A DNA stretch of 64,000 nt from NCBI GenBank assembly GCA_963772335.1, contig CAVYXF010000001.1, positions 248,001 through 312,000 on the forward strand, given 5' to 3'. The DNA comes from CAVYXF01 sp963772335 (GTDB lineage Bacteria > Pseudomonadota > Alphaproteobacteria > Rhizobiales > Rhodomicrobiaceae). Made by a program: the position numbers and the translations under genes. This document shows, one piece after another, positions 34,286 through 42,830 of the stretch (within the stretch, counting starts at the first letter, position 1; each line of letters opens with the position of its first letter). A model generated the notes under the pieces. The model saw only the letters and a program-made list of their open reading frames with translations, ran no database searches and had not been told where the DNA came from.

Positions 34286-34550
34286 CGCTTAGCTCCCTGA
34301 CGTAAATAGTGAGGCGCGCCCGCCAAGGGTGGCGGAATGCGAAAAGCAGCAGGATAAGGTTTTGCTGAGAGGATGATGCCCGCCGATGGGCAAGCCTGCC
34401 GCCCATTTATCCGCGAAGATTTCGGCACATCTCGCGTCAAGCCGCTGCACAGCAATATAGCGGACTTGTCCCGCCTGCCAAATGCGTTTTGTCTCAGGGC
34501 GGCTACCGATTTAAGGTGCTTCGCGCCTGACAACAAAGGACATTACCTGC

Positions 34551-35420
34551 ATGACTGACGACAGGGCTGGAGCGCAGACACCGCCAGCGCTCGATGCCAG
34601 CCGGCCCGAGCCCTACAGACTTGAAGACCTGATCCGCATCATGGCGGCATTGCGCACGCCGGTAACCGGCTGTCCCTGGGATCTGGAACAGGATTTCCGC
34701 TCGATCGCGCCTTACACTATCGAGGAGGCCTATGAGGTCGCCGATGCCATCGAGCGCGGCGATCTTGCCGATCTTCGCGATGAGCTGGGCGACCTGCTCT
34801 TCCAGGTCGCATACCATGCGCGGATGGCTGAGGAGGCCGGCTCTTTCGCTTTCGCCGATGTCGTGGATGCGATCTGCCGGAAGATGGTGCGGCGGCATCC
34901 GCATGTGTTCGGCGATGAGGAGGTGCGCGCCGCAACCGACGTCAAAGGCCTATGGGATCGGGTCAAGGCCGCCGAAGCGGCCGCCAAGGCAGAGAACGGC
35001 GCCGGGCGGCGGGCGGAGAGCCTTCTGGATAGCGTGCCGGTTGGCCTCCCTGCCCTCTCCCGCGCGGTGAAGCTGCAAGCCAAGGCTGCCAAGATCGGCT
35101 TCGACTGGCCAAATATCACGCCCGTCTTCGCCAAGCTGAAAGAAGAGATCGCCGAGCTGGAGGCGGCGATGGCTGCGGGCGATGCCGCCCAAGTCGGGGA
35201 GGAATTCGGCGATATGCTGTTCGTGTTGGCCAATCTGGCCCGGCACTTGAGGCTCGATCCGGAGGCTACCTTACGCGCCGCCAACACCAAATTCACCCGC
35301 CGCTTTCAGCACATCGAGCTGCGCCTGCGCGAAGCTGGCCGTCAGCCTGCCGAGGTCACCCTCGCCGAGATGGACGTGTGGTGGGACGAGGCAAAGGCCG
35401 CGGAGAAGGCGGGCAAATAA
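34551..35420 (+). CDS. mazG: nucleoside triphosphate pyrophosphohydrolase MazG
   Basis: This cytoplasmic house-cleaning pyrophosphatase of 289 residues has two MazG helical domains. The first contains RTPVTGCPWDLEQDF and EEAYEVADAIERGD followed by LRDELGDLLFQVAYHA. The second contains EEIAELEAAMAAGD and EEFGDMLFVLANLARHL. Both carry the E-E-x-E / E-x2-D metal-binding pattern. The start ATG at 34551 fits the family. The IS1182-type element lies downstream. Confidence 0.94.
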   Translation: MTDDRAGAQTPPALDASRPEPYRLEDLIRIMAALRTPVTGCPWDLEQDFRSIAPYTIEEAYEVADAIERGDLADLRDELGDLLFQVAYHARMAEEAGSFAFADVVDAICRKMVRRHPHVFGDEEVRAATDVKGLWDRVKAAEAAAKAENGAGRRAESLLDSVPVGLPALSRAVKLQAKAAKIGFDWPNITPVFAKLKEEIAELEAAMAAGDAAQVGEEFGDMLFVLANLARHLRLDPEATLRAANTKFTRRFQHIELRLREAGRQPAEVTLAEMDVWWDEAKAAEKAGK

Positions 35421-35603
35421 CGTCAAAGCTCGCGAAGAAAGCGCGGCTTCTCAGCGTCTTCTCAGCCAAGGCGGCCGGACGGAATATGGATATTTGAGGG
35501 TTTAGAGGGGCCGACGAAATGGCCGGCTCGCGATCAGCCGACTTTCAGCCATGGGGCCAAGAAGAGACATTGAGCTTCAATCCGCCGACCGCCGCAAGCG
35601 CCT

Positions 35604-37157
35604 GAGGCTGTGTGAAAACGCCAAATCATGGCAGCGTGGGATCTTCCATCGAGGAGGGTTTCATGCATCGCTTTGTCCAGGGCGAGGACCGCGCTCAGAC
35701 TTCTCTTCTGCCAGCCTCTTTGGAGGATTATGTCGATGCGGACAATCAGGCGCGGATCATAGAGGCATTCGTCGAAGCGCTGGATCTTGGCGCGCTCGGC
35801 TTTGCGATCGTGCCAGCTGCAACCGGTCGGCCGAGCTATCATCCCGCAACGCTGCTGAAACTCTACATCTACGGCTATCTCAACCGCATCCAATCGAGCC
35901 GGCGGCTGGAACGCGAATGCCAGCGCAATGTCGAGCTGATGTGGCTGACCGGGCGCCTTGCGCCGGACTTCAAAACCATCGCCGATTTCCGGCGCGACAA
36001 TGGCGCTGCGATCTGTGCGGCCTGCGCGCAGTTCATCGTCATCTGCCGCAATCTTGGCCTGTTCACGCGGCCGATTGCGGCCATCGACGGCAGTAAATTC
36101 AAGGGTGTGAACGCCCGCGACAAGAATTTCACGCGGGGCAAGGTGAAGACGCGCCTGGCTCACCTCAGCGAAACGATTGCGCGTTATCTGACCGCGCTCG
36201 ATGCTGCGGATCGCCAGGAAAGCATGGGGGTGGAATCCGGCAGCAAGCGTTTGCGCGAGAAACTGGTCCAGCTGAAAGCGCAGATGCAAAAGCTCAAGGC
36301 CTTGGAAGCCGCCGTCGACGCCGCGCCCGACAAACAGGTTTCGCTCACCGATCCCGACACGCGGCTCATGGTGATCGGCGATCGCCTGACCGGTGTCGTC
36401 GGCTACAATGTGCAGACCGCCGTCGACACCGAGCATCACCTCATCATTGCCCATGAGGTCACGAACCAGGTCGTCGATCGCGGGCAGTTGCCGAAGATGG
36501 CGGCGATGGCCAAGGAGGCCCTCGGTTTCGAGACGATCGAGGCCATTGCCGACGCCGGCTATTATCGCGGCCCCGACCTGCTCTCTTGCCGAGACATTGG
36601 CGTGACTGCGCTCACGCCCCGAACGAACACCTCCAACGCCAAAGCCGAGGGACGTTTCGGCAAGGAGGCGTTCGTCTATCTGCCTGAAGAAAACACCTAT
36701 CGCTGCCCGGCCGGGCAAATCCTCACGCACCGCTACGACAGCACGGAAGGCGATCTCACCATGTCCACTTACTGGTGCACCGCCTGCCCGACCTGTCCGA
36801 TGAAAAGTCAGTGCACGACGGGAAAGCAGCGCCGCGTCAGACGTTGGGAGCACGAGAGCCTTGTCGAGGCAATGACCTCTCGAATGGAGGCAATCGACGC
36901 CATGGCGATCCGGCGTGAGACTGCCGAGCACCCCTTCTCGACCATCAAAGCCTCGATGGGGGCAACCCACTTCCTGTGCAAAGGCTTAAAAGCCGTGCGA
37001 ACCGAAATGAGCCTGCATGTACTTGCCTATAACCTCCGGCGGATCATGGCGACACTCGGTATTGGGAAGCTGCGCACAGCGCTGGCGGCCTGAGCCAGCG
37101 GGTGCAGGCAACTCCTGTCTGCTCGATCCTTGCGTCCCGACGTTTTCACACGGGCTC
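35604..37157 (+). mobile_element. complete IS1182-family insertion sequence
   Basis: The element is bounded by imperfect 17-bp inverted ends: GAGGCTGTGTGAAAACG at 35604-35620 and, as reverse complement, GAGCCCGTGTGAAAACG at 37141-37157 (15 of 17 match). Both ends are flanked by GCCT (35600-35603 and 37158-37161), a likely 4-bp target duplication. It carries one intact transposase gene. It lies in the interval between mazG and the convergent outer membrane gene and disrupts no recognisable gene. The intact ends and open frame suggest a recent insertion. Confidence 0.8.
35663..37093 (+). CDS. IS1182-type DDE transposase
   Basis: This transposase of 476 residues has a DUF772-type N-terminal domain (YHPATLLKLYIYGYLNRIQSS, LMWLTGRLAPDFKTIADFRRDN) and a DDE catalytic core with AAIDGSKFKGVNARDKN, IADAGYYRG and ETAEHPFSTIKASMGATHFL as the acidic triad regions. 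A Cys cluster (CTACPTCPMKSQC) follows the second Asp. The ATG at 35663 has GAGGAGGG upstream; the frame also opens earlier without similarity. A long open frame on the opposite strand is a shadow. Confidence 0.93.
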   Translation: MHRFVQGEDRAQTSLLPASLEDYVDADNQARIIEAFVEALDLGALGFAIVPAATGRPSYHPATLLKLYIYGYLNRIQSSRRLERECQRNVELMWLTGRLAPDFKTIADFRRDNGAAICAACAQFIVICRNLGLFTRPIAAIDGSKFKGVNARDKNFTRGKVKTRLAHLSETIARYLTALDAADRQESMGVESGSKRLREKLVQLKAQMQKLKALEAAVDAAPDKQVSLTDPDTRLMVIGDRLTGVVGYNVQTAVDTEHHLIIAHEVTNQVVDRGQLPKMAAMAKEALGFETIEAIADAGYYRGPDLLSCRDIGVTALTPRTNTSNAKAEGRFGKEAFVYLPEENTYRCPAGQILTHRYDSTEGDLTMSTYWCTACPTCPMKSQCTTGKQRRVRRWEHESLVEAMTSRMEAIDAMAIRRETAEHPFSTIKASMGATHFLCKGLKAVRTEMSLHVLAYNLRRIMATLGIGKLRTALAA

Positions 37158-37330
37158 GCCTCTTTGCGGTCATCAGCGCATCTGATGGGACGATACCGAA
37201 TTGACCCCTCATCCGAACTCACCGACTAAAGCGAACACCACTCGCAACTGAGAAAGCAGACGTTCGACATGGCCGCGTCAGTTGCCGCGCAGCGCCCTAA
37301 CCGGACACTCACGATCAGCATTTGTAGTGA

Positions 37331-38272
37331 TCAGCGCCCGGTGCCCGACAGCGGTATTGCCAGGGTCAGGAGAGCAGCATCGCCTTCAAGGCGGTTCTCG
37401 ACATTGAATTCGTGGAACCAGCGGAAGCTGCTGGAGACCGGGGTCTGGCCGATTTGGAAGTTGTATTTGACGACTGGTCCGATGGCGGTGACCCTACCTT
37501 CGAAATCGCCAAGTCTCGCCCCCGCGCCGCTATCTCCGGTGATCTGATCGTAGTAATAGGCAGCGACCCCGACGGCCAATTGCTTGGAGAGGTTTTTCAC
37601 TGCCGCAAGTTCAAGGTGAAATTCGGTGCCGGACTTGTAGTCCGTGTCTGGATTCTCACCATTGAAGGTGATGCCTGCGGCGCTGGAGAACTCCCATCCA
37701 GTCGATGGATCGAGCCAGGTCACTGCGCCATTCAGATCGAGCCCCCAGCGATTGAAGCCTATGTTCGCCAGCCGGCCTCGTTCCCATTGGCCGATCGGCA
37801 CGTTGAGAAGCGTGCCGATATTCCAGTGCCAGTTGCCTTCATGCCAGCCGAGCACCGCACTCAGCACCGGATCGCCGAAGGCGGTTTCGTCGTCATTAGC
37901 GGTAATCCCTCCGAGTGGGTCAACGATCACCGAGGCGGAGACGTCTTTCGCACCGATCACCCCGGAAAAGCCGAGGCCGAGATTGCCGCCGAGCACCGTT
38001 TGCGGGAGGACCCACAACCCCGTGGCGATCTCGTAGAGGGCGTCGGCTTCGACGCCGGCGACGATAGCCCCGCCGATCTCCAGGTTGCGTGAGGCCGAGG
38101 CGTCGCCGGTATAGTAATAGCTGTCGCTCTGCAGATAGACGCCAGGCGGCGGCACGACGCCGGCCAGCGATCCCTTCGAGCCCAGCAGATAGAAACCAGT
38201 CGCTCCCTCGACCGCCAACGCAGCTGTTGGCAATAGCGACGCTATGGCAAAACTAGCAATGCAGACGTTCAT
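37331..38272 (-). CDS. MetA-pathway-of-phenol-degradation type outer membrane protein
   Basis: This 313-residue exported protein is predicted to be an outer membrane beta-barrel. The signal peptide (IASFAIASLLPTAALAVEG) is followed by GVYLQSDSYYYTGDAS, YEIATGLWVLP, TAFGDPVLSAVLGWHEGNWHWNIGTLLNVPIGQW and a C-terminal barrel strand ending LTLAIPLSGTGR. These are typical of the family often annotated as transporter or phenol degradation meta protein. It may take up hydrophobic compounds; the substrate is unknown. The ATG at 38272 starts the signal peptide, and the longer frame upstream is unlikely. Confidence 0.82.
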   Translation of the reverse strand: MNVCIASFAIASLLPTAALAVEGATGFYLLGSKGSLAGVVPPPGVYLQSDSYYYTGDASASRNLEIGGAIVAGVEADALYEIATGLWVLPQTVLGGNLGLGFSGVIGAKDVSASVIVDPLGGITANDDETAFGDPVLSAVLGWHEGNWHWNIGTLLNVPIGQWERGRLANIGFNRWGLDLNGAVTWLDPSTGWEFSSAAGITFNGENPDTDYKSGTEFHLELAAVKNLSKQLAVGVAAYYYDQITGDSGAGARLGDFEGRVTAIGPVVKYNFQIGQTPVSSSFRWFHEFNVENRLEGDAALLTLAIPLSGTGR

Positions 38273-38770
38273 CCCTGCGCGCACCACCACTCTCCCCCAA
38301 CGCCCATGACGTCGGCCGATGCCTACGCCACCGCACGATATTGCGTAAGCTGATTGACCGACGAGCACAAGGAGACGGTTTTAGGAGAGATGTCTTGCTG
38401 ACAGTACTTGCTAAATTCACACAGTTAAAGTTGCCCGCCGAGCACAGTACGAGCACAGGAGCCGAGGCCGCATTAGACTTTTGGAAAATTTCGAAGCGTC
38501 CCCATCTTTGAGTGCCTGCGATTTCAATGCTGCGGTCGGCTCTGATCAGTGCTCCTTTTCCATACTTGCTTTGATCCCGTTGTTTGTCTGCGGCAAGGGC
38601 CGGTCATGTCCGCCAGCTCGGCCTAGGTGAAGCGAAGAACTGTAAGTTCGATGTTGGAGCCATTTTCCTTCGAGAGCCGATCGATCCGCGCGAGCCCGCC
38701 GGTGATCTGCGAGAGCCCGGCACCACGTCGTTGCGTTTTCCGGCCTTTCTTGCGGTGTGTGAGTAGCGCC
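38273..38770. other. gene-free interval
   Basis: No supported coding region, RNA or repeat was seen in these 498 bp. Short open frames on both strands show no recognisable protein character. Promoters for the divergent outer membrane gene and the STAS-like gene must lie here. The sequence near 38395-38430 is AT-rich. Confidence 0.4.
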
Positions 38771-39172
38771 ATGCGCAGCGCCAAGGCAATGTCGGTGATA
38801 ATCGAAATCCGGCCGGGCATCGAAGCGGGTTTCACTGTGCTTCGGTTCAGCGGCGTTCAGACGAGCGAAGACATCGCCGGCGCGGTTGCGGCTGTCATTC
38901 AGCTGTGCAAGAGCCGAGAGGCTATGCGTCTGCTCTGCGATTGGTCCGATGTGCTCGGCTGGGCGTGCGAGACCAGGTTGCTGCCCGTCTCAGAATGGGT
39001 AGCCGCCGCGGGCCGCGTCGAGCGTGTCGCCATCCTCCATCATCATCGCTGGAATCGGCAGGCGGCCTGGCTCGCCGCGATGCTTCGCCGAGAACATGTG
39101 GAGGTGCGATCCTGCATCTGCTGGACCCTGCGGGAGCACGAAAATGGCTTCTGGCGTCCTGTGTCGATTTAG
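38771..39172 (+). CDS. SpoIIAA/STAS-like protein
   Basis: This 133-residue cytoplasmic protein has a fold pattern like SpoIIAA-like (STAS/SEC14) proteins: IEIRPGIEAGFTVLRFSGVQTSEDIAGAV, LLCDWSDVLGW and VERVAILHHHRWNRQAAWLAAMLR. An internal ATG at 38789 is an equally good start. Such proteins bind lipids or partner proteins, and several appear in stress contexts. The assignment rests on a remembered family pattern only. It runs towards a truncated AraC gene whose end abuts its stop codon. Confidence 0.55.
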   Translation: MRSAKAMSVIIEIRPGIEAGFTVLRFSGVQTSEDIAGAVAAVIQLCKSREAMRLLCDWSDVLGWACETRLLPVSEWVAAAGRVERVAILHHHRWNRQAAWLAAMLRREHVEVRSCICWTLREHENGFWRPVSI

Positions 39173-39453
39173 GGCCGTGAGGCGCGAGGCGGGTCCGGAT
39201 CCAAGCATATCGCGCCGCGCGCGGCGTTCAATGTCGCTGATGGGCGCTCTCCGAACAGCGCGCAGTAGTCCCTGGCGAAGTGTCCTAGATTGCTGAAGCC
39301 GCAGGCAAAGGCCACGTCCGTAACCGAGGTGCCTGGCGAGGGATGGGTCAACATCTTCCGTGCATGGCGCAAGCGCACCTGCTTCACGAAAGCCATCGGC
39401 GAATAGCCGCGGCTTTGCTTGAAGGTAAGGAAAACACTGCGCGAGTTGGGCCT
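39169..39453 (-). pseudogene. AraC-family regulator, C-terminal fragment
   Basis: The minus strand encodes the two helix-turn-helix motifs of an AraC-type regulator: SRSVFLTFKQSRGYSPMAFVKQVRLRHAR and SVTDVAFACGFSNLGHFARDYCALFGERPSATL segments. The frame is closed by TAA at 39454-39456, so the first DNA-binding helix and the whole N-terminal domain are missing. An internal ATG at 39396 could yield a 75-residue peptide, but this is almost certainly a truncated gene. Its broken end coincides with the broken start of the Tyr-rich gene, marking a deletion or recombination point. Confidence 0.75.
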
Positions 39454-39459
39454 TTAATT

Positions 39460-39836
39460 GCCCCAATCGGCGAGCAGGCTTATACCCAGCAGGTGGACTA
39501 CTACTACGACTATTGTCCGCGTCGTTATTGGGGTTACTATCACCCCTATTGCGACGACCGCCGCAGCGACTATTATGGCGGCTACTACCGCGGCTACCGT
39601 AACTACGATTGTCAACGTTACAGCTACTCTTCCTATTATTACCCCCGGCGTTCTACGACGGCGGGTATTACTACGGCAGGTATGGCTATCAGGCTCAAAC
39701 GAAGAAGATTAGGCCCGCCGTTTGCAATAGGCCTCGAATGATCGACGCCCGGACGGCGCGTGCCGTCTGGGCGTCCATCTCTTTGGCCTTGCCATATTCC
39801 GAACGAGAAGCGGCTGACTTCTCTGCCACAGTATGA
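39460..39836 (+). pseudogene. Tyr-rich repeat protein remnant, truncated and frameshifted
   Basis: Starting about 39475 the plus strand encodes a strongly biased sequence, VDYYYDYCPRRYWGYYHPYC, then DYYGGYYRGYRNYDCQRYSY. After SYYYP near 39640 the Y/G-rich character continues in the -1 frame (AFYDGGYYYGRYGYQAQTKK) to a stop at 39836. One missing C in the CCCCC run at about 39645 explains the switch. No signal peptide or start belongs to it, because the sequence upstream is the antisense of the AraC fragment. It looks like the C-terminal half of a secreted Tyr/Gly-rich protein. Confidence 0.55.
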
Positions 39837-39968
39837 CACACGTGAAGATTGCGTTGTATTTGTGACAAGTGTGCTCGCGAGCGGCGAGACATCGCGCGCT
39901 TAACTGTGGTATTTCTGAGTTACCTTGCGGGCCCTACTGTCCGACCAAATCTATGAAGGAAGTGTCCT

Positions 39969-41927
39969 ATGGCAAGTCTATTTCTCCGTTTCCCGATGGT
40001 CTTGTCAGGTCTAATCGCCTGTTCGGCAATGCCGGCGCTAAGCCAACAGGATGTTCAGACAGATGTTGGCACGCTAAATAAGGAAAAAATTGAGAAAGGC
40101 TTTCCTTCAAAGCCAAATTACTCCCCCTATACGGGCCGCAACTTCCCAACCCGCCCTTTCTTTGGCGACACGCATCTCCATACGTCATTTTCCATGGACG
40201 CGGGAGCCGCCGGCGCGCGTATCGATCCTCGCGGGGCCTATCGGTTCGCGCGCGGCGAAGAGGTCATCGCCTCCAGCGGCCAGCCCGCTAAGCTCTCACG
40301 TCCTCTCGACTTCCTCGTTGTGTCCGACCACTCGGACGGATTTGGCTTTTTCCCGCTGATATTCGCTGGCGACCCGTCCATCATGGCGGACCCACAGGGC
40401 AGGAAATGGAACGAGATGGTCCATGCCGGTCAAGGTGCGGATGTTGCGATGGATATCATCGTCAACTTCGGCAAGGGCACCATCTCCAAGGCGATTTTTC
40501 CTGTGCCCGGCACGAAATCTTACCAAGGTGCTTGGAAGGAAGTTATCGCTGCGGCGGAAACCTATAATGATCCAGGCCGGTTCACAGCCTTCATAGGTTA
40601 TGAGTGGACATCGAATACCGCCGGCAACAATCTGCACCGCAATGTCATCTTCCGCGATAACGGCGACAAAGCCAGCCAGGTTGAGCCGATGACCACCCAG
40701 AAGCCGCTGGGTAGCGATAATCCGCGCGACCTGTGGAAATGGATGACCGATTACGAGGCGAAGACCGGCGGCAGCGTGCTGGCCATCGCTCATAATGGGA
40801 ATCTGAGCAACGGCGCGATGTTTCCGATTATCGAGTCCTTCACCGGCAAGAAGGTGGACAAGGAGTATGTCGAGCAACGAGCGAAATGGGAGCGGCTCTA
40901 CGAAACCACCCAGATGAAGGGTACGGGCGAGGCTCATCCTTTCCTCTCGCCCAATGACGAGTTCGCCGATTTCGAACTGTGGGATAATGCCAATCTTGAT
41001 CTGACGGCACTCAAGAAACCCGAGATGCTTGAGTTCGAATATACGCGCTCGGCGTTGAAAAACGGGCTGAAGCTGGAACGTGACCTCGGCACAAACCCAT
41101 ACAAATTCGGCCTCATCGGCAGCACGGACTCCCATACAGGCCTTACGACAGCGGAAGAGGAGAATTTTTTCGGTAAAATCTCCAGCGGAGAGCCGAGTCC
41201 GGAACGCTTGCACGCCGTATTTCAGAATAATCCTAGTAACGGCGCGAAGAGAATGGATTGGCAGGTAGGCGCCTCGGGCTACGCTGCGGTATGGGCCACG
41301 GAAAATACGCGCGCGTCGTTGTGGGATGCCATGGAGCGGAAGGAAACCTACGGAACCACCGGCCCGCGGATGGTCGTGCGTTTCTTCGGCGGCTGGGATT
41401 TCTCACCGGCGGATGCAGAAAGCCGCTTGCCTGCTAATGCCGGCTATACGAAGGGTGTGCCGATGGGAGGAGACCTCCGCGACGCGCCCCAAGGCAAGGT
41501 TCCCACTTTCCTCGTCGCCGCTCTCAAAGACCCCATCGGGGCGAATCTGGACCGCTACCAGATCATCAAGGGCTGGCTGGATGAGAATGGCCAATCGCAG
41601 GAAAAAATATATGACGTCGCCTGGTCTGGAGACCGCCAACCGGGTGCGAACGGTAAGCTGCCACCAGTGGGCGATACCGTAAACGTGGAGAACGCCAGTT
41701 GGACGAACACGATCGGCGCACCCGAATTGATCGCGGTGTGGCGAGATCCAGACTTCGATCCTTCCAAACCCGCCTTCTATTATGGGCGAGTCCTTGAAAT
41801 TCCCACACCGCGATGGACAGCCTATGATGCGAAGTTTTTCGGTGTAAAGCCGCTGGACGGCACCGTAATGAAGCTTCAAGAAAGAGCGTACACCTCGCCG
41901 ATCTGGTACACGCCGGGCAAATCCTGA
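39969..41927 (+). CDS. exported DUF3604 (PHP-like) metal-dependent protein
   Basis: This 652-residue protein carries a signal peptide (MVLSGLIACSAMPALSQQD) and the DUF3604 fold. The PHP-type metal motif RPFFGDTHLHTSFSMDA comes first, followed by FLVVSDHSDGFGFF, FIGYEWTS, LAIAHNGNLSNG, GLIGSTDSHTG and YGTTGPRMVVRFFGG. The His/Asp set suggests a multinuclear metal hydrolase, perhaps a phosphatase or esterase. No member is characterised well enough to name the substrate. The ATG at 39969 follows AAGGAAG. It is 12 bp upstream of the parvulin gene and starts a three-gene operon. Confidence 0.9.
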   Translation: MASLFLRFPMVLSGLIACSAMPALSQQDVQTDVGTLNKEKIEKGFPSKPNYSPYTGRNFPTRPFFGDTHLHTSFSMDAGAAGARIDPRGAYRFARGEEVIASSGQPAKLSRPLDFLVVSDHSDGFGFFPLIFAGDPSIMADPQGRKWNEMVHAGQGADVAMDIIVNFGKGTISKAIFPVPGTKSYQGAWKEVIAAAETYNDPGRFTAFIGYEWTSNTAGNNLHRNVIFRDNGDKASQVEPMTTQKPLGSDNPRDLWKWMTDYEAKTGGSVLAIAHNGNLSNGAMFPIIESFTGKKVDKEYVEQRAKWERLYETTQMKGTGEAHPFLSPNDEFADFELWDNANLDLTALKKPEMLEFEYTRSALKNGLKLERDLGTNPYKFGLIGSTDSHTGLTTAEEENFFGKISSGEPSPERLHAVFQNNPSNGAKRMDWQVGASGYAAVWATENTRASLWDAMERKETYGTTGPRMVVRFFGGWDFSPADAESRLPANAGYTKGVPMGGDLRDAPQGKVPTFLVAALKDPIGANLDRYQIIKGWLDENGQSQEKIYDVAWSGDRQPGANGKLPPVGDTVNVENASWTNTIGAPELIAVWRDPDFDPSKPAFYYGRVLEIPTPRWTAYDAKFFGVKPLDGTVMKLQERAYTSPIWYTPGKS

Positions 41928-41939
41928 TCGGGGATTAAG

Positions 41940-42830
41940 GTGATACGGAAGCTCTTGCACGAGCCCCTGGTGCATTTTCTTGCGCTGGGGGCGGCGCTGT
42001 TCGTGCTGTTCAGCCTGGTAAACAGTCGCAGCGAACCGCAAAGCGAGAAGGTGATCATCACATCCGGCAAGATCGGTCAGATCATAACGATCTTCTCGCG
42101 CACCTGGCAGCGTCCGCCCACCGCCGAAGAACTCGATGGCCTCATCGAAGACGAGATCCGGGAGCAAGTGCTCTATCGCGAGGCAATGGCGATGGGACTG
42201 GACAAGGACGACACGATCGTCCGCCGGCGCTTGCGCCAGAAATTCGAATTCCTGATGGAGGATGTCGAATCTGCTTCAGCGCCGAGCGATCGTGATCTGC
42301 AGGATTGGATGGATAAGCACCCCGGCAAATACAGTACGGAGCCGAAATTCTCGTTTTTACAAGTCTACCTGAATGTCAGCCGACGCGGCGAGGGCGCGTC
42401 CGCCCAAGCGACAACTCTACTCGCCCGCCTCAACAACGCGGACGAAAAGGTGAACCCGTCGGAGCTCGGTGACGCAACTCTGCTGCCATTTGAATTTCCG
42501 CTTTCATCAACCGACGTCATTGCGCAGGTTTTTGGCAGTTCATTCGCGCAGCAGTTGCAAGGACTGGAGCCCGGCCGCTGGTCCGGTCCGCTACGATCCA
42601 GCTACGGATTGAATCTCGTCTATGTGCGCGAGCGGACCGAGGGCAAGCTCAAATCAATGGATGAAGTGCGCGATCAGGCGCGGAGCGAATGGATCCGTGC
42701 ACGTCAGGAGGAGCTAACCAAGACCGTCTACCTGAATTTGCGCAAGAAATACGCAATTGTTGTGGAAACGACGCCGGAAGGCGGACCCGTTCAATCCGGC
42801 AGCCCACCGCGCGGAGCCCAGAGCCAGTGA
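41940..42830 (+). CDS. membrane-anchored parvulin-type peptidylprolyl isomerase
   Basis: This 296-residue protein starts from GTG at 41940. An N-terminal membrane anchor (FLALGAALFVLFSLV) puts the rest in the periplasm. A SurA/PpiC-like helical region (PTAEELDGLIEDEIREQVLYREAMAMGLDKDD) precedes the isomerase domain (FSFLQVYLN, LPFEFPLSS, QQLQGLEPGRWSGPLRSSYGLNLVYV). The length and the E-x2-REQVLYREA motif match the parvulins that accompany DUF3604 and HupE genes. It probably helps fold the partner proteins. Its stop overlaps the HupE gene start (GTGA). Confidence 0.88.
   Translation: MIRKLLHEPLVHFLALGAALFVLFSLVNSRSEPQSEKVIITSGKIGQIITIFSRTWQRPPTAEELDGLIEDEIREQVLYREAMAMGLDKDDTIVRRRLRQKFEFLMEDVESASAPSDRDLQDWMDKHPGKYSTEPKFSFLQVYLNVSRRGEGASAQATTLLARLNNADEKVNPSELGDATLLPFEFPLSSTDVIAQVFGSSFAQQLQGLEPGRWSGPLRSSYGLNLVYVRERTEGKLKSMDEVRDQARSEWIRARQEELTKTVYLNLRKKYAIVVETTPEGGPVQSGSPPRGAQSQ

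Noticed and set aside
35534..36970. 478-codon open frame on the minus strand
   Set aside because: It is antisense to the IS1182-type transposase and shows no family features.
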